From Actinophytocola sp035634895 (lineage in GTDB: Bacteria; Actinomycetota; Actinomycetes; Mycobacteriales; Pseudonocardiaceae): a stretch of DNA of 64,000 nt. The stretch is from assembly GCF_035634895.1 (NCBI RefSeq), contig NZ_DASQCC010000192.1:1-64000 (forward strand). The letters are read 5' to 3'. The notes under the pieces were generated by a model, which saw nothing but the letters and a program-made list of their open reading frames with translations, was not told where the DNA came from and ran no database searches. The position numbers were made by a program, and so were the translations under genes. Below are positions 40,045 through 48,179 of the stretch, in pieces (the first letter of the stretch is position 1; each line of letters opens with the position of its first letter).

Positions 40045-42789
40045 TCAGCCGCGCGACCAGTTCTGGTTGGGGGTGCCGCCGCATGTCCACAGGACCAGCA
40101 GGGTGCCGTTGGCGGTGCCGTGGCCGGTCGCGTCGAGGCACTTGCCGGAGCCGGTGTTGATGACCGCCCCGTCCGCGCGGACCTGCCACCGCTGGGTGGC
40201 GGCGCCGGTGCAGTCGTAGATCTGCACGGCTGTCCCGTCGGCGGTGCCGCCGCCCGTCGTGTCGAGGCACTTGGTGTCGAACACCTTCAGCTGGTTGCCG
40301 GCGGTGGACGTCCACGCCTGGTTCGTGCCGCCGTTGCAGTCCCACAAGGCGGGCCGGGTGCCGTTGTCCTGGTTGAAGGCCGGCACGTCGACGCACCGCC
40401 CGGACTCCTGGCCACGCAGCACGCCGGTGACGTCCGTGCGCGACCAGTTCTGGTTGGCGCCGCCGTTGCACGTCCACAGCACGACGGCGGTGCCGTTGGT
40501 GGTGCCGTGGCCGGTGGCGTCGAGGCACCTGCCGGAACCGGAGACCGTGCCGTCGGCGTTGACCGTCCACTTCTGGGTCGTGGCCCCGGTGCAGTCGTTG
40601 ATCCGGGCCACCGAGCCGTCGGTGGTGCCGGCCGCCTCGAGGCACTTGGTGCCGTACACCGTGAGCTGCCCCGCGGGAGTGGCCGCCCACTGCTGGTTGG
40701 CGCCGCCGGTGCAGTCCCAGAGCGCCACCGCGGTGCCGTTCGCCTGGCCACCGCCGGGCACGTCCACGCACAACCCGGCCTCCAGTCCTTTGAGGACACC
40801 GGAGAGGTTGCCCGGCGCGGTGGGTGTGACGCTGAAGTTGTCGAACAGGTCGGTCTGGTACCCCACGACGCCCACCCCGGCGAGACCGGTGGTGAACGCG
40901 TTGTCCGTGACGGTGCCGAGCGTGGCGCCGTCGAGCGACGCGGTGATCTGGTTGCCCGAGAAGGCCAGCTTCAGCGTGTGCCAGGTGTTCAGGCCGAGTG
41001 CCGGGCGGGTGCCCGAGGTGAGCGTGGTCAGCACGCCGCCGCTGCTGTTGCGGGCGATGGACCACGCGCCCGTGTCACCGATCCGCAGCTGGTAGGCGGC
41101 CTGCTGGTTCTGGGGCCGGTTCTGCGTGTTCGCCCGGCCCAGCAGCGTGACCGTGCCGGCCTGCCGCATCGCGACGTCGGTGCTGACGGCGTAGTTGCTC
41201 CACCCCGGGTCGCCGGCGAGGCTGTACGCGTCGCTGTCGCCCTGCCACTCGATGGGCTTCACCGGCGCCACCTGCTGCAGGCACTGCCCGGTGTGCCCGG
41301 CCGTGCAGGGGCGGACCTCGAAGGCGCCCTGCATGTCGGCGAAGTACCTCGCCTCGCTTCGCGGGGTGTAGCTCTCGAAGTCGTCGGCGTAGGGGAGCGG
41401 CAGCGCGGCCGGCGCCGGGCTCGTTGCGGTGCCCTTGCCCTGGCCGGTGGTCGTGGTGACCGAGTAGATCCGGTTCGGTTGCAGGGTCAGGGTGTACGTG
41501 CCACCGGACGGGGTCACGTCGGCCTGCCGGACGAAGTGGTCGCTCGTGCTACCCGACCCCAGGTCGGTCGACCAGACGTGCACGGCGCCGGCACTCAGGC
41601 CGCCGGACACCGTGACGTTCACGGTCTGCGCGGCCGTCGCGGTCGTGGTCTCGTAGATGGTCGAGTAGTCGGCGTTGTTCGGCGACCTCAGCGAGACGTA
41701 GCTGCCGTCGGCCCGGTTCCCGCCGAGGTAGCCGCTGGCGGAGCCGGTGAGGAAGCGCCAGCCGGGCTGTGCGAACTGGGCGACGTGCGCGTTGGCCCAC
41801 AGGTTGCGGCCGAGCCGGTAGGACCCGGACCACGGCTGGTTCGCCACGGCCAGGCCGTCGGTGCCGAACGGCAGCGTCGAGTAGAGCGCGGCGACCAGCG
41901 GCCAGTTCATGAACCCGGTCATCTGCCCGTCGAGGTAGCCGCGGAGGATCGAGCGGATGTACGGCGCGGCTCCGGAGTTGGTGTCCTGTGAGCCGAACTC
42001 CGCGGCCCACAACGGTTTTCCGGTCGCCACCGCGTTCGCCGACGAGCCGCACGAGGTGGCGTCCGACAGGTATCCGCACGGGTAGTGCGAGCCGACCACC
42101 CCGACGGCGGCGTTGAAGGCGCTGTCGGCGAGCATGTCGTCGGCGGTGTTCCAGCCGGTGTCGTCGCCGACGATCTGCACCGAGCCGAACCCGTTGGCGT
42201 TCAACGCCGATCGCAGGTTCTTGTACCAGGTCCGGTCGTGGCCGCGTTCGTTCCAGCCGCCGAGGTAGCCGACGGTCAGGCCGTGCTGGCGTGCGCAGTT
42301 CAGCCAGGAGATGTCGTAGTCGATCATGTCCTGCGACCAGAAGTTCCCGCCGCCGATCCAGCCGGGTGCCGCCCAGGGCAACGCGACGAGCCGGATCGCG
42401 GGGTTGCGGGCGACGGCCTGCTCACCCAGCCAGAACTCGTAGCCCGCGTTGCAGTTGATCTCACCCCGGACGTGCTGGTGGCTGGGTTCCGCGCCGTCGG
42501 TGGAGTTGGCGTCGCCGCCGATCTCCAGCTTCAGCAGCTGCACGGCCGCGCCGTAGCCGGGTTTGAAGAGATAGTCCAGGATCTGCGCGCGCTGCGTGGG
42601 CGGGTAGTCGATCAGCAACCGCGAATTGCCGCCACCGCCACTGATCGCGCCCACCCCGTCGAACGCGCGGCCGGCGAGCGCGCCGTTGACGGTCACGGCC
42701 GTGGTGGCCGCGGCGGCGGGCACCGGGCTGGCCAACGCCAGGAGGAGTACCAACGACCCGACGAGCATGCGGAGCCGGGGATGCGTCAT
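40045..42789 (-). CDS. Secreted GH59 galactocerebrosidase-like glycosidase with two ricin-B lectin domains
   Basis: 914 aa from ATG 42789. Signal peptide (LVGSLVLLLALASPVPAAA). GH59 catalytic domain: GVGAISGGGGNSRLLIDYPP, RAQILDYLFKPGYGAAVQLLKLE, IGGDANSTDGAEPSHQH, acid/base Glu in GGWNERGHD (near 180), nucleophile Glu in LWAAEFGSQ (near 263). Then a beta-sandwich/lectin-like domain (about 480-650) and two ricin-type trefoil domains with repeated QNW/QxW motifs and GxCLD boxes (about 665-914). It removes galactosyl or related sugars outside the cell. Regulated through the LacI-type palindrome upstream. Confidence 0.92.
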   Translation of the reverse strand: MTHPRLRMLVGSLVLLLALASPVPAAAATTAVTVNGALAGRAFDGVGAISGGGGNSRLLIDYPPTQRAQILDYLFKPGYGAAVQLLKLEIGGDANSTDGAEPSHQHVRGEINCNAGYEFWLGEQAVARNPAIRLVALPWAAPGWIGGGNFWSQDMIDYDISWLNCARQHGLTVGYLGGWNERGHDRTWYKNLRSALNANGFGSVQIVGDDTGWNTADDMLADSAFNAAVGVVGSHYPCGYLSDATSCGSSANAVATGKPLWAAEFGSQDTNSGAAPYIRSILRGYLDGQMTGFMNWPLVAALYSTLPFGTDGLAVANQPWSGSYRLGRNLWANAHVAQFAQPGWRFLTGSASGYLGGNRADGSYVSLRSPNNADYSTIYETTTATAAQTVNVTVSGGLSAGAVHVWSTDLGSGSTSDHFVRQADVTPSGGTYTLTLQPNRIYSVTTTTGQGKGTATSPAPAALPLPYADDFESYTPRSEARYFADMQGAFEVRPCTAGHTGQCLQQVAPVKPIEWQGDSDAYSLAGDPGWSNYAVSTDVAMRQAGTVTLLGRANTQNRPQNQQAAYQLRIGDTGAWSIARNSSGGVLTTLTSGTRPALGLNTWHTLKLAFSGNQITASLDGATLGTVTDNAFTTGLAGVGVVGYQTDLFDNFSVTPTAPGNLSGVLKGLEAGLCVDVPGGGQANGTAVALWDCTGGANQQWAATPAGQLTVYGTKCLEAAGTTDGSVARINDCTGATTQKWTVNADGTVSGSGRCLDATGHGTTNGTAVVLWTCNGGANQNWSRTDVTGVLRGQESGRCVDVPAFNQDNGTRPALWDCNGGTNQAWTSTAGNQLKVFDTKCLDTTGGGTADGTAVQIYDCTGAATQRWQVRADGAVINTGSGKCLDATGHGTANGTLLVLWTCGGTPNQNWSRG

Positions 42790-42837
42790 GGCGCGTCCAA
42801 TCATCCGAGCCTGCGGACAGGACGCGCGACACCCCGT

Positions 42838-42849
42838 GACAACGTTGTC
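42838..42849. promoter_or_regulatory. LacI-family operator palindrome
   Basis: GACAACGTTGTC: a perfect 12-bp palindrome with central CG, the hallmark of LacI/GalR-family sites, 49 bases before the GH59 start codon. No lacI-type gene is in the window, so the repressor is encoded elsewhere. Confidence 0.8.
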
Positions 42850-42994
42850 GAGCGTCTGGAATCCAGCCAAGTGGTCATGCACCGGCATGTCAAGGGATCA
42901 GGCCGGTCATGTCCGATGATTGGTCTCGACCACTGTCCCGCCCGTTGCGCGTGGCGCGCTGGCCTTTGGTACCGGAACCGGTGACACTGTTCGG

Positions 42995-43192
42995 GTGAAC
43001 AGTCGTGCGTTGATGATCGTCGGTCTGGTGGCCGTGCTGGTCGGCGGTGTCTGGGCGTTGCAGGGAAGTGGTGTGCTCGGTGGCAGCGGCATGTCGAACT
43101 CGCCGACATGGTTGGTCATCGGCGTCGTGGTGGTGGTCGCCGGCGCGCTGATGATCGTCATGGGGGCGCGAGGCCGCCGCGGGCGGGGTTGA
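42995..43192 (+). CDS. Small two-helix membrane protein
   Basis: 65 aa from GTG 42995 (VNSRALMIVGLVAVLVGGVW). Two hydrophobic helices (6-22 and about 42-58) joined by a Gly/Ser loop with PTW, and a basic RGRRGRG tail, giving an N-in, C-in hairpin. No named family. The real start is inside a longer frame whose upstream part lacks membrane character. It lies alone between the GH59 gene and SRPBCC gene. Confidence 0.7.
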   Translation: MNSRALMIVGLVAVLVGGVWALQGSGVLGGSGMSNSPTWLVIGVVVVVAGALMIVMGARGRRGRG

Positions 43193-43226
43193 CGGCCGCG
43201 CCGAGCCCGGTCCCGCGTGACCCCCG

Positions 43227-43664
43227 TCAGACCGTGATGGCGTTGACCTTCGCGGTCATGGCGTCGACGACGGCGTCACCCAGTCGCTCGAACTCCCGTT
43301 TCAGGAACGGGTCGGCCAGCTTGGCGAGGCCGTTGAACACGATGGTCGCCTGGTAGGTGATCACGGTGCCGTTCGGGGCCGACACCAGCGTGAGGTCGTC
43401 GGTGGAGGTCGCCGTCCTGTTCCTCCCGACGAAGACCAGGTGCTCCGGTTCCAGGCGGGTGAGCTCGTAGGTCAGTTCGGTCTCCCTGCCCCTGAACCGG
43501 GAGACGTTGTGCCAGCGGGTCCCGACCCGGATCGGTCCCTCGCCGAGACGGATGCACGACACGGTGCCCGGGTCCCACTCCTCGGTCCGCGCGAAGTCCT
43601 TCAAGTAGTTCGCGACGACGTCGACCGGCTTCCGGACGACCATCGTGCGCCGCACCTGAACCAC
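43227..43664 (-). CDS. SRPBCC-family protein
   Basis: 145 aa; GTG 43664 preferred because GGAGG lies about seven bases upstream; the frame is open to 43718. Polyketide-cyclase/dehydrase-like fold: VRRTMVVRKPVDVVANYLKDFARTEEWDPGTVSC, GTRWHNVSRFRGRETELTYEL, LVFVGRNRTATSTDDLTL, TYQATIVFNGLAKLADPFLKREFERLGD. It follows the DUF1295 gene by 31 bases on the same strand and is probably co-transcribed. Confidence 0.88.
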   Translation of the reverse strand: MVQVRRTMVVRKPVDVVANYLKDFARTEEWDPGTVSCIRLGEGPIRVGTRWHNVSRFRGRETELTYELTRLEPEHLVFVGRNRTATSTDDLTLVSAPNGTVITYQATIVFNGLAKLADPFLKREFERLGDAVVDAMTAKVNAITV

Positions 43665-43695
43665 GGCAGGCCCTCCTCTCAGTACTTCGTGGACA

Positions 43696-44541
43696 CTAGC
43701 GCCGCGTGGCGTCGGCACCCGCCGACTCCTTCCTGGGCGGCAGTGGCAGGAAACCGCTGGTCCGTCGCATGTAGGCGGGATATCCAGGGCGGGTGACCAT
43801 GCTGCGTTCGAGCGTCCTCTTCCCCGAGCCCATCGTGAGCAGGTACGTCATCAGGATCGGTGCCGGCACCGTGAGGATCCCGGGCCAGTGTTCCGCGGCG
43901 ACCAGGAAGAGTCCCCACCAGACGCACGCGTCGCCGAAGTAGTTGGGATGGCGGGTGAAACGCCACAGGCCCGTGTCCATCACACTCGCGGTGACGGTGT
44001 CGGGTGGTTGGGCCTTCTTCCGTCTCCGGTACCGCTCCAGCTGTGCGTCACCAACGGTCTCGAACACCATCCCGACGCACCAGAGCGCCACTCCGACGTA
44101 CGCGACATAGCCGAGGTCGCCGGTCACGAAGGCGCCCACCTGTAGTGGTGCGGCGATCACGAACGCCAGTGCCGCCTGCGCCGCGTAGACCTTCACGAGG
44201 GCGTTCACGAGCGGATCGGCGTGGCCGGTGCGCAGCAGCTTCTCGTAGCGTGGATCCTCGCCCCTGCCGACCGACCGGCGTCCTATGTGGACGGCGAGAC
44301 GAACTCCCCACACGCCCGCCAACACCGCCAGTACCCAGCGACGTCCCGGGTCGCCGTGGTCCCGCGAGGCGACCAGCGCCGTGCACCCGATCCCGGCGAA
44401 AAGCAGCCCCCACACCGTGTCGACCACGTTGTGCCGGCCGGCGACGATGCCGAACGCGAAGGTGACGGCCATCAGCGCGACCGTGACGGCGGCTGTCCAC
44501 ACGAGACTGTCGACGAACGCGCCGGTCGCGAAACCCGTCAC
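43696..44541 (-). CDS. DUF1295-family membrane protein (steroid 5-alpha reductase/isoprenylcysteine methyltransferase-like)
   Basis: 281 aa, about seven helices. Family core at the C-terminus: DTGLWRFTRHPNYFGDACVWWGLFLVAAE, and KRTLERSMVTRPGYPAYMRRTSGFLP. The RHPNYFG box with nearby basic residues is the NADPH or SAM-binding signature of this superfamily. The N-terminal half includes GRHNVVDTVWGLLFAG. In M. tuberculosis a DUF1295 protein lies next to sigK and ufaA1; here it is 20 kb from the CFA/RskA operon. Substrate probably lipid or steroid. Confidence 0.88.
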   Translation of the reverse strand: MTGFATGAFVDSLVWTAAVTVALMAVTFAFGIVAGRHNVVDTVWGLLFAGIGCTALVASRDHGDPGRRWVLAVLAGVWGVRLAVHIGRRSVGRGEDPRYEKLLRTGHADPLVNALVKVYAAQAALAFVIAAPLQVGAFVTGDLGYVAYVGVALWCVGMVFETVGDAQLERYRRRKKAQPPDTVTASVMDTGLWRFTRHPNYFGDACVWWGLFLVAAEHWPGILTVPAPILMTYLLTMGSGKRTLERSMVTRPGYPAYMRRTSGFLPLPPRKESAGADATRR

Positions 44542-45024
44542 GGCGCCACCCAGCCGCGGACGTACCGTCGTTTCTGCGTCACCTCCGCAGTGTCCCCGTC
44601 ACGCGGGCACACTGCTCAACGAACGCCGACAGCTTGCCGGCTCGCATCACTTGTGGAACGATCCGAACAGAGGTGTCGGCGCAGTACACGGCGACCGCGC
44701 CTCGATCTTGAAGCGCGCAAGGTCTCAACCCCGCGCCACCGCCCCAGTCCTTGGCGGCACTCGTACCAACAGCCACAGTGCCAACGAACGCGGCGAAGTC
44801 CACAAAGCGGCGAAGTCCAAAAAGACGTGCGACAACCGGACCACGGCGATCCGCCACGGCCGCCCGGTTACTGAGACGTGCCTTCGTCATGCGCCGGCCG
44901 CACAGGAGCCCTACGGCGCGGCGACCGCCCGAACGCACGGCGAGCCCGGCGCCCCATCGGCCGCAGGGACGGCACGCACGAGGAACGACATCGCCATGAT
45001 CCGACGGATGGGAGACACGACGAC
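44542..45024. other. Gap of about 480 bases with lower GC
   Basis: Frames are open on both strands but none shows a domain. A minus frame ending at 44579 (tail SVRIVPQVMRAGKLSAFVEQ) has a more protein-like C-terminus than chance frames and could be a gene remnant. A 13-bp direct repeat GCGGCGAAGTCCA occurs at 44790-44802 and 44807-44819. The promoter of the SRPBCC/sigma operon should lie near 44960-45020. Confidence 0.45.
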
Positions 45025-45432
45025 ATGGGTGATTTCCAGGCAAACGCGACCGTGGACGCCTCCGAAGACGCGCTGTTCGACTACCTCTCCGAGGTGAGCA
45101 ACCTGCCCCACTACTTCGCGCGGTTGACCTCCGCGACACCGGGTGAGGGCGAGGAGGTGCACACGACCGCACGGATGCCCGACGGGAAGCAGGTCGAAGG
45201 CAGCGCCTGGTTCCGGGTCGACACCGGCGTGCGCCGGATCGAATGGGGGTCGGAGGGCGCCAACGACTACCACGGCTCGCTCGAGGTCCACGAGACCGGC
45301 GGCAACGCCGACGTGCGGGTGAGTGTGCACACCACCCGCGTGGCCGACGGCGACAGCGAGGTCCAGAAGGGGCTCGAGGAAACCGTGGCCACCATCAAAC
45401 GCATCGTCGAACAGCGCCACGTCAACAGCTGA
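45025..45432 (+). CDS. SRPBCC-family protein opening the sigma/Asp23 cluster
   Basis: 135 aa from ATG 45025 (GGGAGA upstream). MGDFQANATVDASEDALFDYLSEVSNLPHYFARLTSATP, then MPDGKQVEGSAWFRVDTGVRRIEWG, SVHTTRVADGDSEVQKGLEETVATIKRIVE. Polyketide-cyclase-like lipid or hydrophobe binder of the group common in actinobacterial stress loci. It ends four bases before the sigma-factor start, so it probably shares that transcript. Confidence 0.87.
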   Translation: MGDFQANATVDASEDALFDYLSEVSNLPHYFARLTSATPGEGEEVHTTARMPDGKQVEGSAWFRVDTGVRRIEWGSEGANDYHGSLEVHETGGNADVRVSVHTTRVADGDSEVQKGLEETVATIKRIVEQRHVNS

Positions 45433-45436
45433 GCAG

Positions 45437-46057
45437 GTGACGAAGTATCGCGCGGACATGCGTCGCGGGCTGGGAAAGGCGGACGACGTGGCGCCGGACG
45501 AGGTGTTGCTGGACGATGTCACGCTGGACGATGTCACGCTGGTCGTCCGCGCCCGCGACGGAGACGTGCGGGCGTACGAGCAGTTGGTGCGGCGGTATCA
45601 GGGGCCGATGTTCCGGCTCGCGGTGCGCATGCTGGCCAGCCGGGGCGACGCCGAGGACGTGGTCCAGGAGGTGTTCCTGGCGGCGTGGCGCAGCCTGGTG
45701 ACCCTCCGTGAGGAAGCCGCGTTCGTCGGCTGGCTGTACCGGATGATCACCAACCGGTGCCTCAACGTGATCCGCGGCCGCCACACGACGGTGGACGTGG
45801 ACCTCACGGAGCGTGAGTCGCACGACGCGGGTTCGCACCCGGAACGCGCGGTCGAGGTGAACGAACAGCTCACCGCGGTGACGGCCGCGCTACAGCGGCT
45901 GACCGGTGAACAGCGCGCGTGCTGGTTGCTGCGGGAGGTCCACGGCCGCTCGTACGAGGAGATCTCGCAGACCGTGGGAGTCACGACGACGGCGGTCCGC
46001 GGACGGATCGCGCGGGCACGGGCACAGCTGACGGAGATGATGGTGCCATGGCGGTGA
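45437..46057 (+). CDS. ECF-type RNA polymerase sigma factor
   Basis: 206 aa from GTG 45437 (ATG 45458 is an alternative). Sigma region 2: YEQLVRRYQGPMFRLAVRMLASRGDAEDVVQEVFLAAWRSL, with VGWLYRMITNRCLNVIR. Sigma region 4: ALQRLTGEQRACWLLREVHGRSYEEISQTVGVTTTAVRGRIARARAQL. The N-terminus carries an acidic duplicated LDDVTLDDVT stretch. Its last 10 bases overlap the start of the zinc-finger/Asp23 fusion gene, the position of a cognate anti-sigma gene. It probably controls the Asp23 cassette downstream. Confidence 0.93.
   Translation: MTKYRADMRRGLGKADDVAPDEVLLDDVTLDDVTLVVRARDGDVRAYEQLVRRYQGPMFRLAVRMLASRGDAEDVVQEVFLAAWRSLVTLREEAAFVGWLYRMITNRCLNVIRGRHTTVDVDLTERESHDAGSHPERAVEVNEQLTAVTAALQRLTGEQRACWLLREVHGRSYEEISQTVGVTTTAVRGRIARARAQLTEMMVPWR
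45508..45537. repeat. 15-bp tandem duplication inside the sigma gene
   Basis: GCTGGACGATGTCAC occurs twice head to tail, coding for LDDVTLDDVT. In-frame, so it lengthens the acidic N-terminal tail by five residues per copy. Confidence 0.92.
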
Positions 46058-46668
46058 ACCCCGAGACCCAGGGTTACCTGCTCCCCTGCGGGCGAGACGT
46101 GGAGACGGTGTGGGAACGGTTGGCGGACTTGACCGCCGGCAGGGCCGACGAGCACGACCTGACCTGCCCGGACTGCCGCGACGCACGGGCGAGCCTGATC
46201 GCGCTGAAGGACATGACCGCGGAGCTTCGCGCCGACACCGTCGAGCCGACGCCGCACCTGACCGGTCGCATCATGTCGGCGGTCCGCGCCGAGGTCCGTC
46301 GCCGGCACGACATGGTCCCGCTGCCGACCGCCGAACCCGGCCTGGTGCGGATCAGTGAGCACGCGGTCGCGGCGGTGCTGCGGTTCGCCGCCGACAGCGT
46401 CGCGGGGGTTCGGGCCCACCGCTGCCGGGTACAGGACGACCGGGTGGGGGCCGCGGACGCCAGCGGGCACGGCGCCAGCGAGAACGGCGCCAGCGAGAAC
46501 GGCGCACCGATGCTCGTGGTCGAGCTGACCGTCGCGGTGAGCTACCAGAGTTTCGCCTGGCGGGCCCTCGATCTCGTACGGGAGCGCGTCACCGCGGCGG
46601 CCGCGACCAGGATCGGGCCGCGGCTGCGCCGGCTGGACCTGATCGTCGAGGATGTCTACGGAGAGTGA
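46048..46668 (+). CDS. Fusion of zinc-binding anti-sigma-like domain and Asp23/Gls24-like domain
   Basis: 206 aa from ATG 46048, overlapping the sigma gene by 10 bases. Residues about 15-50 contain DEHDLTCPDCRDARASL, i.e. H-x3-C-x2-C as in zinc anti-sigma (ZAS) domains, followed by an amphipathic helix (ALKDMTAELRADT). From about residue 95 an Asp23-like fold follows: RISEHAVAAVLRFAADSVAGVRAHRC, LVVELTVAVSYQSFAWRALDLVRERV, RLRRLDLIVEDVYGE. There is no membrane helix. Between lies the duplicated GASENGASENGA linker. It may be an anti-sigma factor whose sensor is the Asp23 membrane complex; that role is inference. Confidence 0.75.
   Translation: MAVNPETQGYLLPCGRDVETVWERLADLTAGRADEHDLTCPDCRDARASLIALKDMTAELRADTVEPTPHLTGRIMSAVRAEVRRRHDMVPLPTAEPGLVRISEHAVAAVLRFAADSVAGVRAHRCRVQDDRVGAADASGHGASENGASENGAPMLVVELTVAVSYQSFAWRALDLVRERVTAAAATRIGPRLRRLDLIVEDVYGE
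46471..46500. repeat. 15-bp tandem duplication in the fusion gene linker
   Basis: GGCGCCAGCGAGAAC occurs twice head to tail, giving GASENGASEN in the loop of the Asp23-like domain. Confidence 0.92.
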
Positions 46669-46672
46669 CCGG

Positions 46673-47104
46673 GTGAAGAACACGACCGAAAGGGGCACCG
46701 GCGGCACCCAGACTGCCGGCACACGTCCCCCGCCGTTGTTCGAGTGCGCGGTCGGCGGGTCCGTCGTCGCCGCCGTCGCGGTCAGTGCCGCGGCCGCGGT
46801 GCCCGGTGTGGTGCGGGTCGAACCGGGTCTGGTCGGGTTGATGAGCTCGGCGGTCCGTGCCACGCGCCAGCGGATCAAGGGGCTGGTGCCGGCTCCCACC
46901 GAAGGGGCACGGGTGGAGTTCGAACGGGCGGACACCGTACGGGTGGAGGTGGACGTGGTGATCTCCGGACAGGATCAGGCCACCGCGGTGGGGCATGCGC
47001 TGCAGCGTGTCGTGGCCGGCGCGATCACCGAGGCCACGGGTCTCCGCGTCGCCGAGGTGGGGGTGTCCATCCTCGACATCGTGTGGGACCGGGAAACCCG
47101 ATGA
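46673..47104 (+). CDS. Asp23/Gls24 family envelope stress protein
   Basis: 143 aa from GTG 46673, chosen for GGAGAG seven bases upstream; ATG 46652 is possible. Disordered Thr/Gly start, then an Asp23-like domain: VGGSVVAAVAVSAAAAVPGVVRVEPGLVGLM, TVRVEVDVVISGQDQATAVGHALQRVVAGAITEATGLRVAEVGVSILDIVWD. This alternation of VPGV..., strand, long helix and closing strand marks the family. Such proteins form a membrane-tethered layer in envelope stress. Confidence 0.85.
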   Translation: MKNTTERGTGGTQTAGTRPPPLFECAVGGSVVAAVAVSAAAAVPGVVRVEPGLVGLMSSAVRATRQRIKGLVPAPTEGARVEFERADTVRVEVDVVISGQDQATAVGHALQRVVAGAITEATGLRVAEVGVSILDIVWDRETR

Positions 47105-47406
47105 CCACGTCCGGCGAGCTGGTGCCCGAGCTGTTGACAGCGCTGGACGGTGTCCCCGGCCTGCGTGCCGCCACCTTGGCGGCGGGGCCGCGGATGCCGT
47201 GGGAACGCAACCGGGACGCGACGGCCGTCGACCTCACCGGTGACGACGGGACGGTGGTGGTTCGCGTGGTGGCGACCCGGCTACCGCTGGCACCGGTCGT
47301 GAGACAGGCGGAAAAGGCACTGCTGGCCGTGCTCGCCGCCCACGCCGTGCCCATCTCCCGGCTGCGGCTGGAGATCACCGACATCGACGGCGCGGCATTC
47401 GCCTGA
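47101..47406 (+). CDS. Small protein of the Asp23 cassette (101 aa)
   Basis: ATG 47101 overlaps the previous stop (ATGA). ELVPELLTALDGVPGLRAATLAAG at the start, then VVVRVVATRLPLAPVVRQAEKALLAVLAAH and PISRLRLEITDIDGAAF. The strand-helix-strand second half resembles the end of an Asp23 domain, so it may be a truncated or diverged relative. No named family is certain. Confidence 0.75.
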   Translation: MTTSGELVPELLTALDGVPGLRAATLAAGPRMPWERNRDATAVDLTGDDGTVVVRVVATRLPLAPVVRQAEKALLAVLAAHAVPISRLRLEITDIDGAAFA

Positions 47407-47415
47407 CTCCTTCGA

Positions 47416-47439
47416 GAAATCTCCCCGGGGAAATCTCCC
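47416..47439. repeat. Direct repeat GAAATCTCCC x2 between Asp23 genes
   Basis: Copies at 47416-47425 and 47430-47439 flank CCGG in the only long gap (153 bases) of the cassette. It may be part of an internal promoter or operator for the downstream half. Confidence 0.55.
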
Positions 47440-47559
47440 GGAATATCCGCGGTCGTGCCGTGACGTTCTCGGCGCGCGGGGGTCCTTCCATTGTGCGAAG
47501 CCAACGGAACCACCGCCGGCTTCGCGAGAACAGCCACGCGAACATCCAGGAGCCGCATC

Positions 47560-48045
47560 ATGACCGCCACCCACAGCCCGCCGGCCAACTCGAAGTCGGC
47601 ATCCGACACCAGTACCGCCAAGAGCTCCTCCGCTTCGTCGCGCACCGCCACCCTGGTCACCCCACAGGGCACCACGACAGTGGCTGACACGGTCGTGCAG
47701 AAGATCGCCGGCCGGGCGGCCCGGGAGATCAGCGGTGTGTACGAGCTCGGCGGCAGCGCGTCCCGCGCGTTCGGCGCTCTCCGTGAGCGGATTCCCGGTG
47801 CCACGGCCAGCGCCTCGCAGGGTGTGGCCGTCGAGGTCGGCGAGACCCAGGCCGCCGTGGACCTCGAGCTTTTGGTCGAGTACGGCGTCTCCATCGCCGA
47901 GCTGGCGAAGGCGGTACGTCGCAACGTGATCAACGCGATCGAGCGGATGACCAGCCTGGAGGTCGTCGAGGTCAACCTCCACGTCAACGACGTGCACATT
48001 CCCGGCGCCGAGGACTCCGAACCCGAACCGGCCCGCGTGCAGTGA
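47560..48045 (+). CDS. Asp23/Gls24 family envelope stress response protein
   Basis: 161 aa from ATG 47560 (AGGAG seven bases upstream). Ser/Thr-rich N-terminus, then the canonical domain: VADTVVQKIAGRAAREISGVYELGGSASRAFGALRERI, GVAVEVGETQAAVDLELLVEYGVSIAELAKAVRRNVINAIERMTSLEVVEVNLHVNDVHIPG. It is the best Asp23 match of the cluster. In firmicutes Asp23 is tethered to the membrane by AmaP; an AmaP-like gene ends this cassette. Confidence 0.94.
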   Translation: MTATHSPPANSKSASDTSTAKSSSASSRTATLVTPQGTTTVADTVVQKIAGRAAREISGVYELGGSASRAFGALRERIPGATASASQGVAVEVGETQAAVDLELLVEYGVSIAELAKAVRRNVINAIERMTSLEVVEVNLHVNDVHIPGAEDSEPEPARVQ

Positions 48046-48179
48046 CCGCCGGCGTCGACACCGACGCCCACCGCGTCCCGACCGCTGTCCAGGCCGTCCG
48101 CCACATCGCGGGCCTGGGCGGCGGCAGGTACGGCGAAACCGCCACCGGTCCGCCGCCGCAGCAAGGAGAACCAGATCAG

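Noticed and set aside
39436..41991. Plus-strand open frame of 851 codons
   Set aside because: Antisense to the MarR and GH59 genes, whose domain motifs are unmistakable. The long frame is an effect of high GC.
44982..45009. GGAAC box with spacing to a GGAT box, as an ECF promoter of the SRPBCC/sigma operon
   Set aside because: Only the -35-like GGAAC is clear; the -10 part is weak, so I do not claim autoregulation from it.
44579..45172. Minus-strand frame of 197 codons overlapping the SRPBCC gene start
   Set aside because: Only its last 60 residues look protein-like and no family is recognised; reported as gap content instead of as a gene.
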